Made by a program: the position numbers and the translations under genes
Shown here: one piece after another, positions 1 through 6,874 of the stretch
Layout of the letters: every line of letters starts with the position of its first letter
How positions within the stretch are numbered: the stretch's first letter is position 1
Notes under the pieces: generated by a model
What the model saw: only the letters and a program-made list of their open reading frames with translations
Told to the model about the DNA's origin: nothing
Databases searched by the model: none
Assembly: GCA_041685145.1 (NCBI GenBank)
Contig: JAWLGJ010000047.1
Location: forward strand, 1 to 22,591
DNA from: JAWLGJ01 sp041685145
Lineage (GTDB): Bacteria; Pseudomonadota; Alphaproteobacteria; Rhodospirillales; Magnetospirillaceae
Direction: 5' to 3'
Length of the DNA stretch: 22,591 nt

Positions 1-1159
1 GGGCAACGATGGCCGGATCGGGCGCGGCGGGCGCCTCCGCCGGCGGCGCCACCACGGCGTCGAGCCGCTCCGTCAGCGTCTCCAGGCGCCGGTCGAGCGC
101 CGCCACGGCCTCGGCGACGGCCGGATCGGGCGCGGCGGGCGCCTCCGCCGCCGCGCGCAGGCTCTGCGCCACCTCGGCAAGGGCGGCGGTCTGGCGGCGC
201 AGCTCCGCCGCCGCTTCGTCGTCGCCTGCCGGGGCCCCGGCTGTGGGGGAGGGGAGGGCCTCCAGGCTTGCCTCGATGCGGGCCAGGACGGGGGCCAAGC
301 GGTCGCCGTCGTCGGTGGCGGCCTCCATGCGTGCCGCCAGTTGGGCGCTCAATTCCTCCAGGCGCGCCGCCAGCGCCGCCAGATCGCCCTCGCGGGCCAG
401 GCGCGCCTCCAGCCCCACCAGTTCGGTGATACGCCGCTCGCTCTCCACCTTGACCAGGTTCAGATCATTGGCCATGCGCGCCAGTGTCGCGCCGACGCCC
501 TCCATGTCGGGCAGCCGCGCGGCCAGGGACTCCAGCGCCTCGTGCAGCTTGCCCTTCAGCGCCGCCTCGTCGGTGCGTTCCTCCGCGGCCGCCGCCTCCT
601 GCTGGGTGCGCAGGGCGGCGACATCCTCCCGCAGGGCGGTCACGGCGGCGGCGAGGGGCTGGGTGGTGTCGGGCAGCGCCGCGGTCAGCGCCTCCTGGAG
701 GCCGTCGAGCCGCGCGCGCAGGCTGTCGACGGCGCGCTCGACGGCCTTGGTGTCCGGCAGGCGCCGGTCAAGGTCGCGCAAGGTGGCGTCGGCCGTTGAG
801 ACGGTGTGGCTGACCTCCTCGCGCAGGCCGCGCATTTCGGCCACCAGGGTGGTGATGTGGGCGTCGAGGCTGTCGGGCGCCGGGCGCGGCGCTTCGTCCT
901 GCAGCTTGGCGACGGCGGCGGCGAGCGACTTCAACCCGTCTTCCAGGCGCCACAGCGGCGAGTCGGCGCCGCGCTGCATCAGGGTGGCGACTTCGTACAG
1001 GGGTGGGCGCGCCCCATCGCCGTCGGCGCGCCCGGGCTCCGCCGGCACGGCGGGTTCGCCGGCCAGCGCCTCGTAAACCTGCTCGGCGGTGGCGCCGTCC
1101 GCGAACAGCGCCTGCGCCCGCAGCAGCGTGGGTATCGACAGTTGGCGGGTGCCGCTCAA
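1..1159 (-). CDS. Predicted coiled-coil protein, C-terminus beyond the left edge
   Basis: An uninterrupted minus-strand frame of 386 codons runs off the left edge without a stop. I do not recognise the family. The N-terminus (SIPTLLRAQALFADGATAEQ) looks like a small folded segment; from about residue 75 onward the protein is rich in Ala, Leu, Glu and Arg with heptad-like spacing, which suggests a long coiled coil. No signal peptide or membrane helix is visible in the part seen. A segment encoding AEAPAAPDPA occurs twice near the visible end. The start chosen is TTG at 1159, just after a GGAGGA; the spacing is tight, and another TTG lies five codons upstream. The first in-frame ATG (979) would discard the apparently conserved N-terminus. 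It is the last gene of the motA-to-bpt run, 87 bp after bpt. A structural or scaffold role is only a guess. Confidence 0.65.
   Translation of the reverse strand, partial: MSGTRQLSIPTLLRAQALFADGATAEQVYEALAGEPAVPAEPGRADGDGARPPLYEVATLMQRGADSPLWRLEDGLKSLAAAVAKLQDEAPRPAPDSLDAHITTLVAEMRGLREEVSHTVSTADATLRDLDRRLPDTKAVERAVDSLRARLDGLQEALTAALPDTTQPLAAAVTALREDVAALRTQQEAAAAEERTDEAALKGKLHEALESLAARLPDMEGVGATLARMANDLNLVKVESERRITELVGLEARLAREGDLAALAARLEELSAQLAARMEAATDDGDRLAPVLARIEASLEALPSPTAGAPAGDDEAAAELRRQTAALAEVAQSLRAAAEAPAAPDPAVAEAVAALDRRLETLTERLDAVVAPPAEAPAAPDPAIVA
11..150. repeat. 32-bp direct repeat inside the coiled-coil gene
   Basis: An identical 32-bp block occurs at 11-42 and 119-150, with a period of 108 bp (36 codons), so the reading frame is kept. 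It encodes an Ala/Pro-rich linker (EAPAAPDPA) in the minus-strand gene. The flanking sequence diverges, so either a short duplication has drifted or the second linker was copied. More copies may lie beyond the left edge. Confidence 0.8.
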
Positions 1160-1246
1160 ATCCTCCCCCCGCAAGGTGTTGTGCCGGCGCGGAAGAATAG
1201 CACCGGGCCCCGCGGCGCGTCTTCCCCTTTCGGGGCGGGGTGGCGG

Positions 1247-2032
1247 CTAGAACTGGAACTTGGACGAGGTGGGCTGGTCGCGGTCTTGCGCGCCTTCGGG
1301 CGGGCGCGCGTCGGCCGGCATTCGCCGCCAGCCGTCGGCCCCGAACGCCTCCAGCGGCTGGAAGCGCGCCTTGTAGGACATCTTGCGGCTCTCGCCGATC
1401 CAATAGCCCAGATACACATAGGGCAGGGCTTCGCGCCGCGCCTGCTCGATCAGCCATAGAATGGCGTGGGAGCCCAGGCTGCGGCGGGTCCAGTCGGGGT
1501 CGAAGAAGCTGTAGACCGCCGAAAGGCCGTCGTCGGTGCGGTCGGTCAGGCAGGCGGCGCGCAGGGTGTCGGCCTCGTCGCGGAATTCCACCATGAAGGT
1601 CTGGATGGGGCTGTCCTCGACCATCGAGCGGTAGTCGTAGAAGCCCATCAGCGCCATGTCGCCGCCGCTGTGCCGCGAATCCTGGTAGCGGGAAAACAGC
1701 CGGTACTGCTCGGCGGTGGCGCGCGGGGGCACCCGCCGGGCAACCAAATCCTGATTGGCCCGCCACACGCGGCGCAGGCTCTTCTGCTCCTGGAACTCAC
1801 CCACCACGATTCGCACCGGCACGCAGGCGTTGCAGCCGGGACAGGCGGGCGTGTAGGCGATGCTGTGGCTGCGCCTGAATCCCGCCCGCGACAGCGCGTC
1901 GTGCAGCACCTCGGCGTCGGGCCCGGTGAGTTCGGTGACGATCTTGCGCTCCAGGCGACCGGGCAGGTACGGGCACGGCAATGGCGCCGTGGTGAAAAAG
2001 AAATGCGGCCGCTTCAGGGGAATGTGGTCCAT
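1247..2032 (-). CDS. bpt: Aspartate/glutamate leucyl-tRNA-protein transferase Bpt (arginyltransferase family)
   Basis: Cytosolic aminoacyl-tRNA-protein transferase of the bacterial Bpt/ATE family. Known members attach leucine to proteins with N-terminal Asp or Glu, making them substrates for the ClpS-ClpAP N-degron pathway. The 261-residue length is normal for Bpt. Visible family signatures are PCPYLPGRLERK with Cys20, the CPGCNACVPVR block with Cys64, Cys67 and Cys70, and the C-terminal GNAT-like half containing LPYVYLGYWI and MSYKARFQPLE. The ATG at 2032 is preceded by AGGAG with a short spacer. It lies 79 bp after the RDD gene on the same strand, downstream of the stator genes, so it may be read from the same transcript. 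Leucyl rather than arginyl specificity is taken from the family, not from the sequence alone. Confidence 0.93.
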   Translation of the reverse strand: MDHIPLKRPHFFFTTAPLPCPYLPGRLERKIVTELTGPDAEVLHDALSRAGFRRSHSIAYTPACPGCNACVPVRIVVGEFQEQKSLRRVWRANQDLVARRVPPRATAEQYRLFSRYQDSRHSGGDMALMGFYDYRSMVEDSPIQTFMVEFRDEADTLRAACLTDRTDDGLSAVYSFFDPDWTRRSLGSHAILWLIEQARREALPYVYLGYWIGESRKMSYKARFQPLEAFGADGWRRMPADARPPEGAQDRDQPTSSKFQF

Positions 2033-2111
2033 CGCTCCTGGCTCGCTCGCTCTCCGGCCGGTACGCGCTTGCCTCCAATATGGGGCAGGGGTGGGGATCG
2101 CACCAGCGCGC

Positions 2112-2627
2112 CTATGACATTGGGAAGACGCCTTCCTTTCGCACTACCACCGTGCCCGCCAGAAAGTCGTGCAGGGTGCGGCCGTGGCGGTTGAACAGCG
2201 CCACCGCCAGCACAAGGCCGCTGGTCAGCGCCATGCCCAGGTAGAAAACCGCGGTGTGCGCCAGCGCCTGCAACAGGGCCGGGCGGCCGCCGTCGTCCAT
2301 GCGCCGCACCTCGACCCCCGCCAGGCGCATCCCCAGCGTGGCGGAATGGGGGCCGCCGATCAGCAGCGTGTGATAGGCCAGCGGCACCAGGGCCATGATC
2401 AGCGCCTGCACCGGTGCCAGCAGGCCGAAGGTGATGACGGTCGCGGTGCCGGCGATCACCCACACCACCACCTCCAGCAACGCCAGCACCACCAGATCGA
2501 CCAGATAGCCGCCGACGCGGCGTGGCAGCACGCCGCCATAACGTTCCGGCTCGCGCTCGGGGTCGGGGGGCCAGCCGCCCTCCGGCCGCCCGGGCGGTAT
2601 TACCGTCATTCGGTCGCCGCCTGCCAT
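2112..2627 (-). CDS. RDD family integral membrane protein
   Basis: A 171-residue membrane protein with the RDD domain. A Pro-rich cytoplasmic N-terminus is followed by LPRRVGGYLVDLVVLALLEV (the Arg and Asp of the family name), a second hydrophobic segment (LLAPVQALIMALVPLAYHTL), a GMRLAGVEVR loop, a third hydrophobic segment and the typical GRTLHDFLAGTVVVR ending. RDD proteins are mostly of unknown function; some are proposed to be ion or solute transporters. The ATG at 2627 follows GGGAGG with a 5-nt spacer. Longer in-frame starts up to 2705 would overlap motB and lack a comparable SD. The gene is 37 bp downstream of motB and probably co-transcribed. Confidence 0.88.
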   Translation of the reverse strand: MAGGDRMTVIPPGRPEGGWPPDPEREPERYGGVLPRRVGGYLVDLVVLALLEVVVWVIAGTATVITFGLLAPVQALIMALVPLAYHTLLIGGPHSATLGMRLAGVEVRRMDDGGRPALLQALAHTAVFYLGMALTSGLVLAVALFNRHGRTLHDFLAGTVVVRKEGVFPMS

Positions 2628-2664
2628 CTCCACCTCCCGGCCGATGCCGACGCCGCGCCGGTGG

Positions 2665-3588
2665 TCAATCGGCCGCCGCGTCCGGCAGTTGGTCCATCCG
2701 TTCAAACACGCTGCGCAGCAGAAGGTCCTGGTCGCGCAGCAGGATGATGCTGATGCGGCGGTTGCGCGGCGACGACGGGTCGTTCTCCTCCAGGGGCTCG
2801 GTGTCGGCCTTGCCGACCACGCGGTCGACTCGTTCCTTGGGCACCCCGGACCCCATCAGCACCCGCCGCGCCGCCAGCGCCCGTTCCGACGACAGTTCCC
2901 AGTTGGAATAGTTGGCCCCGTCGGAGAAGGGTGTCGAGTCGGTGTGGCCGGTCACCGAAACCCGCTGCGGCAACTGCTGGACGACACGGGCCACCAGGTC
3001 GAGCAGGGCGCGGGTATGGCCGTACATGTTGGCGCTGCCGCTGGGGAACATCGCCAGGCCCTCCTGATCGACGATCTGGATGCGCAGCCCCTCGGGGGTG
3101 TTGTCGACCAGCAGGCTGTCGGCGAAACGTTCCAATTCGGGGATGGAGTGCACCGCCTTGAGAAGCGCGTCGCGGGCTTTCTCGAACTGCTCCTGCTCGC
3201 GCTCGGCCATCGCTTCCAGGAACTCGTCCTCGCTGACGCCCTCGCCGGGTTCGGTCAGATCCTCGCCCTCGTCGCTGAAGGTGGCCGGCGGCAGCGACAT
3301 GCTGACCGTGGGCGAGGATGTGGGGTCGGCCATCGCGCCCTCGCCGATGGTCTGGCCGCCCAACATGCCGCCGGCGCCGCTGGAACTGCGCGAGACCATC
3401 GTGGGGGCGAAATAGTCGGCGATGCCTTCAAGCTGCTCCTCGGTGACCGAGTTCAGCAGCCACAGCATCAGGAAGAAGGCCATCATCGCGGTCACGAAGT
3501 CGGCATAGGCGATCTTCCAGGCGCCGCCGTGGTGGCCGTGGCCGCCCTTCTTGACTTTCTTGATGATGATGGGCTGGTTGTTCGCCAT
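2665..3588 (-). CDS. motB: Flagellar motor stator protein MotB
   Basis: Ion-conducting, peptidoglycan-anchored half of the flagellar stator. In its 307 residues I see a basic cytoplasmic N-terminus with the HGHHGGAWKIAYADF block, where Asp30 matches the essential proton-binding aspartate, then one transmembrane helix (about 27-47). A linker rich in Ser, Gly and Glu follows, then a C-terminal OmpA-like peptidoglycan-binding domain (about 165-290) with VSVTGHTDSTPF and PRNRRISIILLRD. The acidic stretch around 100-130 probably includes the plug and periplasmic linker. The gene starts 12 bp after motA, the usual motAB arrangement, so coupled expression is expected. The sequence does not separate proton from sodium use, but the family in this group is usually proton driven. 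Confidence 0.96.
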   Translation of the reverse strand: MANNQPIIIKKVKKGGHGHHGGAWKIAYADFVTAMMAFFLMLWLLNSVTEEQLEGIADYFAPTMVSRSSSGAGGMLGGQTIGEGAMADPTSSPTVSMSLPPATFSDEGEDLTEPGEGVSEDEFLEAMAEREQEQFEKARDALLKAVHSIPELERFADSLLVDNTPEGLRIQIVDQEGLAMFPSGSANMYGHTRALLDLVARVVQQLPQRVSVTGHTDSTPFSDGANYSNWELSSERALAARRVLMGSGVPKERVDRVVGKADTEPLEENDPSSPRNRRISIILLRDQDLLLRSVFERMDQLPDAAAD

Positions 3589-3600
3589 TGCGGGCTCGGC

Positions 3601-4461
3601 CTAATCGGGCGGCAGGTTGGTCACCGCGTCCTCGACCTCCTGGAAGCTGGGGCGCAGGTTGGAGGGCAGCGTCTTGCGCGCGAATTCGATCGACACCTGC
3701 GGCGCATAGCCCTGCATGTGGGCAAGAATGGCCGCCTTGATGCATTGCAGGTATCGCGTCTCGGTGTTGTAGACATGCTCCAGCGCCTTGCCGACCGGGC
3801 CCACGAAGCCATAGGACATCAGCACGCCCAGAAAGGTCCCCACCAGGGCGGCGCCGATCAGCCGGCCCAGCACCTCGGGCGGCTCGGTGATCGAGCCCAT
3901 CGTGTTGATCACCCCCAGCACCGCCGCCACGATGCCCAGCGCCGGCAGGCCGTCGGCCACGGCCATCACCGCCCCCGACACCGAATGCAATTCCTCGTGA
4001 TGGGACTCGATCTCCTCGTCCATCACCGCTTCCAGTTCGTGGGCGTTGGTGGTGCCGAGGGTCAGCAGGCGCAGATAGTCGCAGAGGAAGGTGCGGGTGT
4101 GGTGGTCGGCGTTGAAGCCCGGAAACTTCTGGAACAGCGGGCTTTCCTCGGGGCGTTCGACATGGCTTTCCAGCGCCAGGTCGCCCTTGGTCTTGGCCAG
4201 CTTGAAGATGGAGTAGAGCAGGCTGAAAAGCTCGATATAGCTGGCCTTGGTATGGCGCGAGCCTTTCAGCAGCGGGCCCACCGACTTCAGCGTGCCGGTG
4301 ATCACATGCTTGGGGTTGGCGATCAGGAAGCCGCCGATGGCGGCCCCGAAAATCATCATCACCTCAAAGGGCTGGTTGAGAACGGCGAGATTGCCGCCAT
4401 GCAGAAGGTAACCGCCCATAACGCCGACGACGACGATAACGGCTCCGATGATAACGAGCAT
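3601..4461 (-). CDS. motA: Flagellar motor stator protein MotA
   Basis: Inner-membrane partner of MotB in the flagellar stator, 286 residues, of the long MotA type common in alphaproteobacteria. Hydrophobic segments lie near 2-21 and 32-50, and again at about 175-190 (GLPALGIVAAVLGVI) and 205-225. The large cytoplasmic loop between the second and third contains the charged rotor-contact region (PEESPLFQKFPGF). The prolines flanking the third helix, typical of MotA, are present. The ATG at 4461 is chosen because it is preceded by GGGGAG at normal spacing and gives the typical MLVIIG start; the frame stays open to 4524 without a better signal. The divergent upstream region holds a perfect 18-bp palindrome. 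No convincing sigma-28 flagellar promoter was found. Confidence 0.96.
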   Translation of the reverse strand: MLVIIGAVIVVVGVMGGYLLHGGNLAVLNQPFEVMMIFGAAIGGFLIANPKHVITGTLKSVGPLLKGSRHTKASYIELFSLLYSIFKLAKTKGDLALESHVERPEESPLFQKFPGFNADHHTRTFLCDYLRLLTLGTTNAHELEAVMDEEIESHHEELHSVSGAVMAVADGLPALGIVAAVLGVINTMGSITEPPEVLGRLIGAALVGTFLGVLMSYGFVGPVGKALEHVYNTETRYLQCIKAAILAHMQGYAPQVSIEFARKTLPSNLRPSFQEVEDAVTNLPPD

Positions 4462-4531
4462 CCGCTCCCCGTTTCCCTTCTCTTTCCTTGTGCGCCGTGG
4501 CCCGACCCTTCCGCGCGTTGGCAAGGATGCT

Positions 4532-4549
4532 ACAAATCGGCCGATTTGT
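4532..4549. promoter_or_regulatory. Perfect 18-bp palindrome, candidate operator
   Basis: ACAAATCGG is followed immediately by its reverse complement CCGATTTGT. The site lies 70 bp before the motA start and 105 bp before the chosen flavin reductase start, in their divergent intergenic region. Perfect uninterrupted symmetry with no loop and an A/T-rich edge suits a homodimeric repressor such as a MarR or TetR type protein better than a terminator. No such regulator gene is in the window. Which of the two genes it controls cannot be read from the sequence. Confidence 0.5.
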
Positions 4550-4654
4550 CCCGCCCAACGTGGCGTCGCGTCGAATGACGGGGACGTTTGCAGCGCGCCG
4601 CGCTATCCTGTAAGGAAAGGGATGGCAGATCGCCACCATCAGGACAAGGGTGCC

Positions 4655-5143
4655 ATGAAGGTCGATGCCCGCTCATTCCGCCAGACAATGGGCTGCTTTC
4701 CAACCGGAGTGACCGTGGTCACGACGCTGAACGCCGAGGGCGCGCCGGTGGGCGTGACGGTCAGTTCGTTTGCGTCGGTGTCGCTGGATCCGCCGCTTGT
4801 CCTGTTCTGCCTCGACAAGAAGACCAGCAACCTCCAGTCGTATCAGGGCAGCGGCCACTTCGCCGTCAACGTCCTGCGCGACGCCCAGCGCGAGATGTCC
4901 ATCCGCTTCGCCAGCCGCATGGAGGACAAGTGGGTGGGCATCGACTACCATGTCTGGGACACCGGCGCGCCGATCCTGCCGGGCTGCCTGGCCAATCTCG
5001 AATGCCGCACCGTCAGCCAACACGAGGAAGGCGATCACATCATCTTCGTCGGCCGGGTCGAGAGGCTCGACTACAGCCAGGCCGGGCAGCCGCTGATCTA
5101 TTACCGCGGCGCCTACGCCGATCTCGGCTGCCCGGTTCCCTAG
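4655..5143 (+). CDS. Flavin reductase family protein (FMN-binding split barrel)
   Basis: A 162-residue protein of the flavin reductase-like family, whose members bind FMN/FAD and use NAD(P)H to supply reduced flavin to monooxygenases or serve other flavin-dependent steps. Visible signatures are FRQTMGCFPTGVTVVTT at the N-terminus, the flavin-contact block GVTVSSFASVSLDPPLVLFC and the GDHIIFVGRVERLDY strand. The ATG at 4655 follows AAGGG with a 4-nt gap; an in-frame ATG at 4622, preceded by AAGGA, would add 11 residues and is almost as good. It is transcribed toward the ferritin-like gene, their stops being only 13 bp apart. No monooxygenase partner is nearby, so the substrate system is unknown. 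Confidence 0.9.
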   Translation: MKVDARSFRQTMGCFPTGVTVVTTLNAEGAPVGVTVSSFASVSLDPPLVLFCLDKKTSNLQSYQGSGHFAVNVLRDAQREMSIRFASRMEDKWVGIDYHVWDTGAPILPGCLANLECRTVSQHEEGDHIIFVGRVERLDYSQAGQPLIYYRGAYADLGCPVP

Positions 5144-5156
5144 CCGCTCCCGTCGT

Positions 5157-6374
5157 TCACGGCGCCGCCTGGCGCAGCCCCTCCACCGGGTGCGGGCCCT
5201 CGGTTTCGACGCGATAGTCGCGCCCGTCCTCGCGGGGGCGGTGCTCGTCGATGACCTGTTCGCTGGGCACGCCGTTGGCGTTGACGACGTCGCGGTACTG
5301 GTACCAGCGGTGGGTGGCGGGCAGGCTATCGGCGGGGACGAAATCGGTGCCGTCGGCGGTAAGCTCCACCTGCTCGGCCAGCACCCGGCGCACGAAGGCC
5401 TTGTTGTCCTCGAAGGTCACCGGCTCCGGCAGTTCGCGCGGCAGCATCGCCTGGGCATCCTTGCCGTCGACGCGCCGCAGGACGTCGTTGGCCAGGCGCA
5501 GATGCTCGATTTCCATCGCCAGGTGCTCTTCCCACATCGCCTTGATGCGCGGGTCGGGCTCCTGCTGCATGAAGGACCAGTACATGTAGCACTCGTTGTA
5601 TTCGTGCAGCACCAGGTTTTCGGCCCAGCTCGCGCGGGCGTCCAGCAGCGATTCGTAGTGGGTGACGTGCTGCTCCTCGATCTGGCCGATCTCCAGATAA
5701 AGGCCGCGGGCGAGACGCTCCATCGGGCGGTTGCCGATGGTCATGTAGAAATTCATCGTCTGCTGCTCGGCGGCGACGATGGTCAGGGCGTGCAGCAGCG
5801 AGCGCGGGTCGCCCTTCTCCTTGTCCAGCGGCAGGCGCACCTCGTCGTAAGGTTGCCGATGCTCCAGGAAGGTGGGGCGGCCGGGCATGATCTCGGTCAG
5901 GTTCTGGACGACGTCGCTGGCCTTGCGCGGCTCCAGCATGTCCATGAGATTGGCGTATCGGTACAGGTGGTCGAAGTCCTCCAGCAGGCCGAATTCATAG
6001 CATTTGCGCGCGTAGGGGTCGGGCTCCATGCGGGCCAGCCAGGCCGTCAGGTCCACCGCCACCTGCTCATAGCCGATGGTGACCTCCAGGGTCGATTCCT
6101 CGCCCGGAATGAGCCAGTTGACCGCCTTTTGCTGCTGCTGCTCGATGCGCCGCACCGCCGCAAGCTGGCGCTTGAGGTCGATGTCGGGGGTGTTGCGGGC
6201 GAACTGGTGGCCGAACATCACCGATTCGACCTCGATGCCGTTCATGGTGATCGCCCGGCAGCGCGTGTAGGGGTGGACGTTGTGCTTGTCGTAGGGCTGC
6301 GTGTTCAGCTTCGACCAGTCGCGAAGCTGCCTTTCCAGGGGAATTCCCTTTTCCTCGAACGGATTGAATCCCAT
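5157..6374 (-). CDS. Uncharacterised ferritin-like (diiron carboxylate) protein
   Basis: A 405-residue soluble protein with no signal peptide or membrane helix. I cannot give it a named function. Residues about 195-300 carry a four-helix diiron pattern: Glu203 in AAEQQTMNFY, Glu233-x-x-His236 in QIEEQH, Glu258 or Glu261 in LHEYNECYMYW, and Glu288-x-x-His291 in AMEIEHL. This is the spacing expected of a ferritin-like iron site. The first half has a weaker echo (YEFGLLEDFDHLYRYA, with Glu132, Asp133 and His136) and may be a degenerate second bundle. The N-terminus FNPFEEKGIPLERQLRDW looks conserved and distinctive. The ATG at 6374 follows AGGAGG with a 6-nt spacer. Candidate roles are an oxidase, a peroxide- or iron-handling protein, or a hydroxylase; nothing in the sequence chooses between them. 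Confidence 0.8.
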   Translation of the reverse strand: MGFNPFEEKGIPLERQLRDWSKLNTQPYDKHNVHPYTRCRAITMNGIEVESVMFGHQFARNTPDIDLKRQLAAVRRIEQQQQKAVNWLIPGEESTLEVTIGYEQVAVDLTAWLARMEPDPYARKCYEFGLLEDFDHLYRYANLMDMLEPRKASDVVQNLTEIMPGRPTFLEHRQPYDEVRLPLDKEKGDPRSLLHALTIVAAEQQTMNFYMTIGNRPMERLARGLYLEIGQIEEQHVTHYESLLDARASWAENLVLHEYNECYMYWSFMQQEPDPRIKAMWEEHLAMEIEHLRLANDVLRRVDGKDAQAMLPRELPEPVTFEDNKAFVRRVLAEQVELTADGTDFVPADSLPATHRWYQYRDVVNANGVPSEQVIDEHRPREDGRDYRVETEGPHPVEGLRQAAP

Positions 6375-6521
6375 TGCCGCCTCCTGCGGTTGTCGCTGCG
6401 AAGGCAACACATGGGGCGGTGGCGGCGTTCGCTGCCGGCGGCGGCGGTCCCCCCAAGCGGCCGGTCGTCGTTCCGATGCGCGTCAGAGCCGCGTCATGCG
6501 CCGCGCTCCGCCCGGCGCATG

Positions 6522-6550
6522 TTGGCGCCCGCCGGCCGGCGTGGTAAACA
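6522..6550 (+). promoter_or_regulatory. Weak candidate promoter for the riboswitch transcript
   Basis: TTGGCG (6522-6527), a 17-bp spacer and TAAACA (6545-6550) lie directly before the aptamer, where a promoter is needed. Only three positions of the -10 match consensus, so the position supports the call more than the sequence does. Confidence 0.25.
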
Positions 6551-6556
6551 GGAGCC

Positions 6557-6748
6557 GGCACGGGTTCCGCGCCGGCCAAGCCGGCGGGATTGAAAGGGAA
6601 CACGGTAGGGACGACCCGCGTCGGGGCCCGATCCGTGGCTGCCCCCGCAACTGTGAGCGGCCAGCCCATCCCACGCAGCCACTGGACGCGCCATGCGTCC
6701 GGGAAGGCGGGAACAGGGCGACGACCCGCGAGCCAGGAGACCTGCCCT
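6557..6748 (+). promoter_or_regulatory. Cobalamin (B12) riboswitch aptamer
   Basis: The conserved blocks of the adenosylcobalamin aptamer occur in the right order: GGGAACACGGT near 6596-6606, GCCCCCGCAACTGTGAGCGG at 6641-6660, the B12-box core AGCCACTGG at 6677-6685, GGGAAGGCGGG near 6701-6711, and the 3' block AGCCAGGAGACCTGCC ending at about 6746. It lies on the plus strand, about 130 nt before the CbiM-like gene. In this family, ligand binding normally shuts down the downstream gene. The outer boundaries are approximate. Confidence 0.95.
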
Positions 6749-6834
6749 TGCCGGAAGCGCCGCCGCGGCGGGCGGTTGAGGCGCGGGCCGGAACCCAGTT
6801 TCCCACCCCGGTCCGTCCCGCACGGCGGCAGGGA

Positions 6835-6862
6835 CCACGCGCACGGTGGGTGCGCCGCGTGG
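6835..6862 (+). promoter_or_regulatory. Candidate SD-sequestering hairpin (riboswitch expression platform)
   Basis: CCACGCGCAC (6835-6844), a 5-nt loop and GTGCGC plus GTGG (6850-6862, with a 3-nt bulge) can pair. The 3' arm covers the first two bases of GGGAG at 6861-6865, the only SD-like sequence before the ATG at 6875. I see no U-run that would make it a transcription terminator, so translational control is the simpler reading. The fold is inferred by eye. Confidence 0.4.
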
Positions 6863-6874
6863 GAGACTCCGTCC

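Noticed and set aside
9..1076. A 355-codon plus-strand open frame at the left edge
   Set aside because: It is a Ser/Ala/Arg low-complexity antisense of the minus-strand coiled-coil gene, whose frame is open throughout and has coding-like composition.
1224..1235. Small GNRA-loop hairpin (CCCC-GAAA-GGGG on the minus strand) after bpt
   Set aside because: Only four base pairs, common by chance at this G+C content.
4532..4549. Sigma-28 flagellar promoter for motA (a GCCGAT-like -10 inside the palindrome)
   Set aside because: No TAAA-type -35 lies about 15 bp upstream on the minus strand, and the match is fully explained by the palindrome.
2644..4578. A 644-codon plus-strand open frame opposite motAB, and similar long frames opposite prpE (14683-16656) and cimA (17282-19123)
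   Set aside because: Their products are His/Gln/Gly-rich or Arg-rich with no known motifs, as expected from antisense frames in 70% G+C DNA. The genes on the other strand have clear family signatures and SD sequences.
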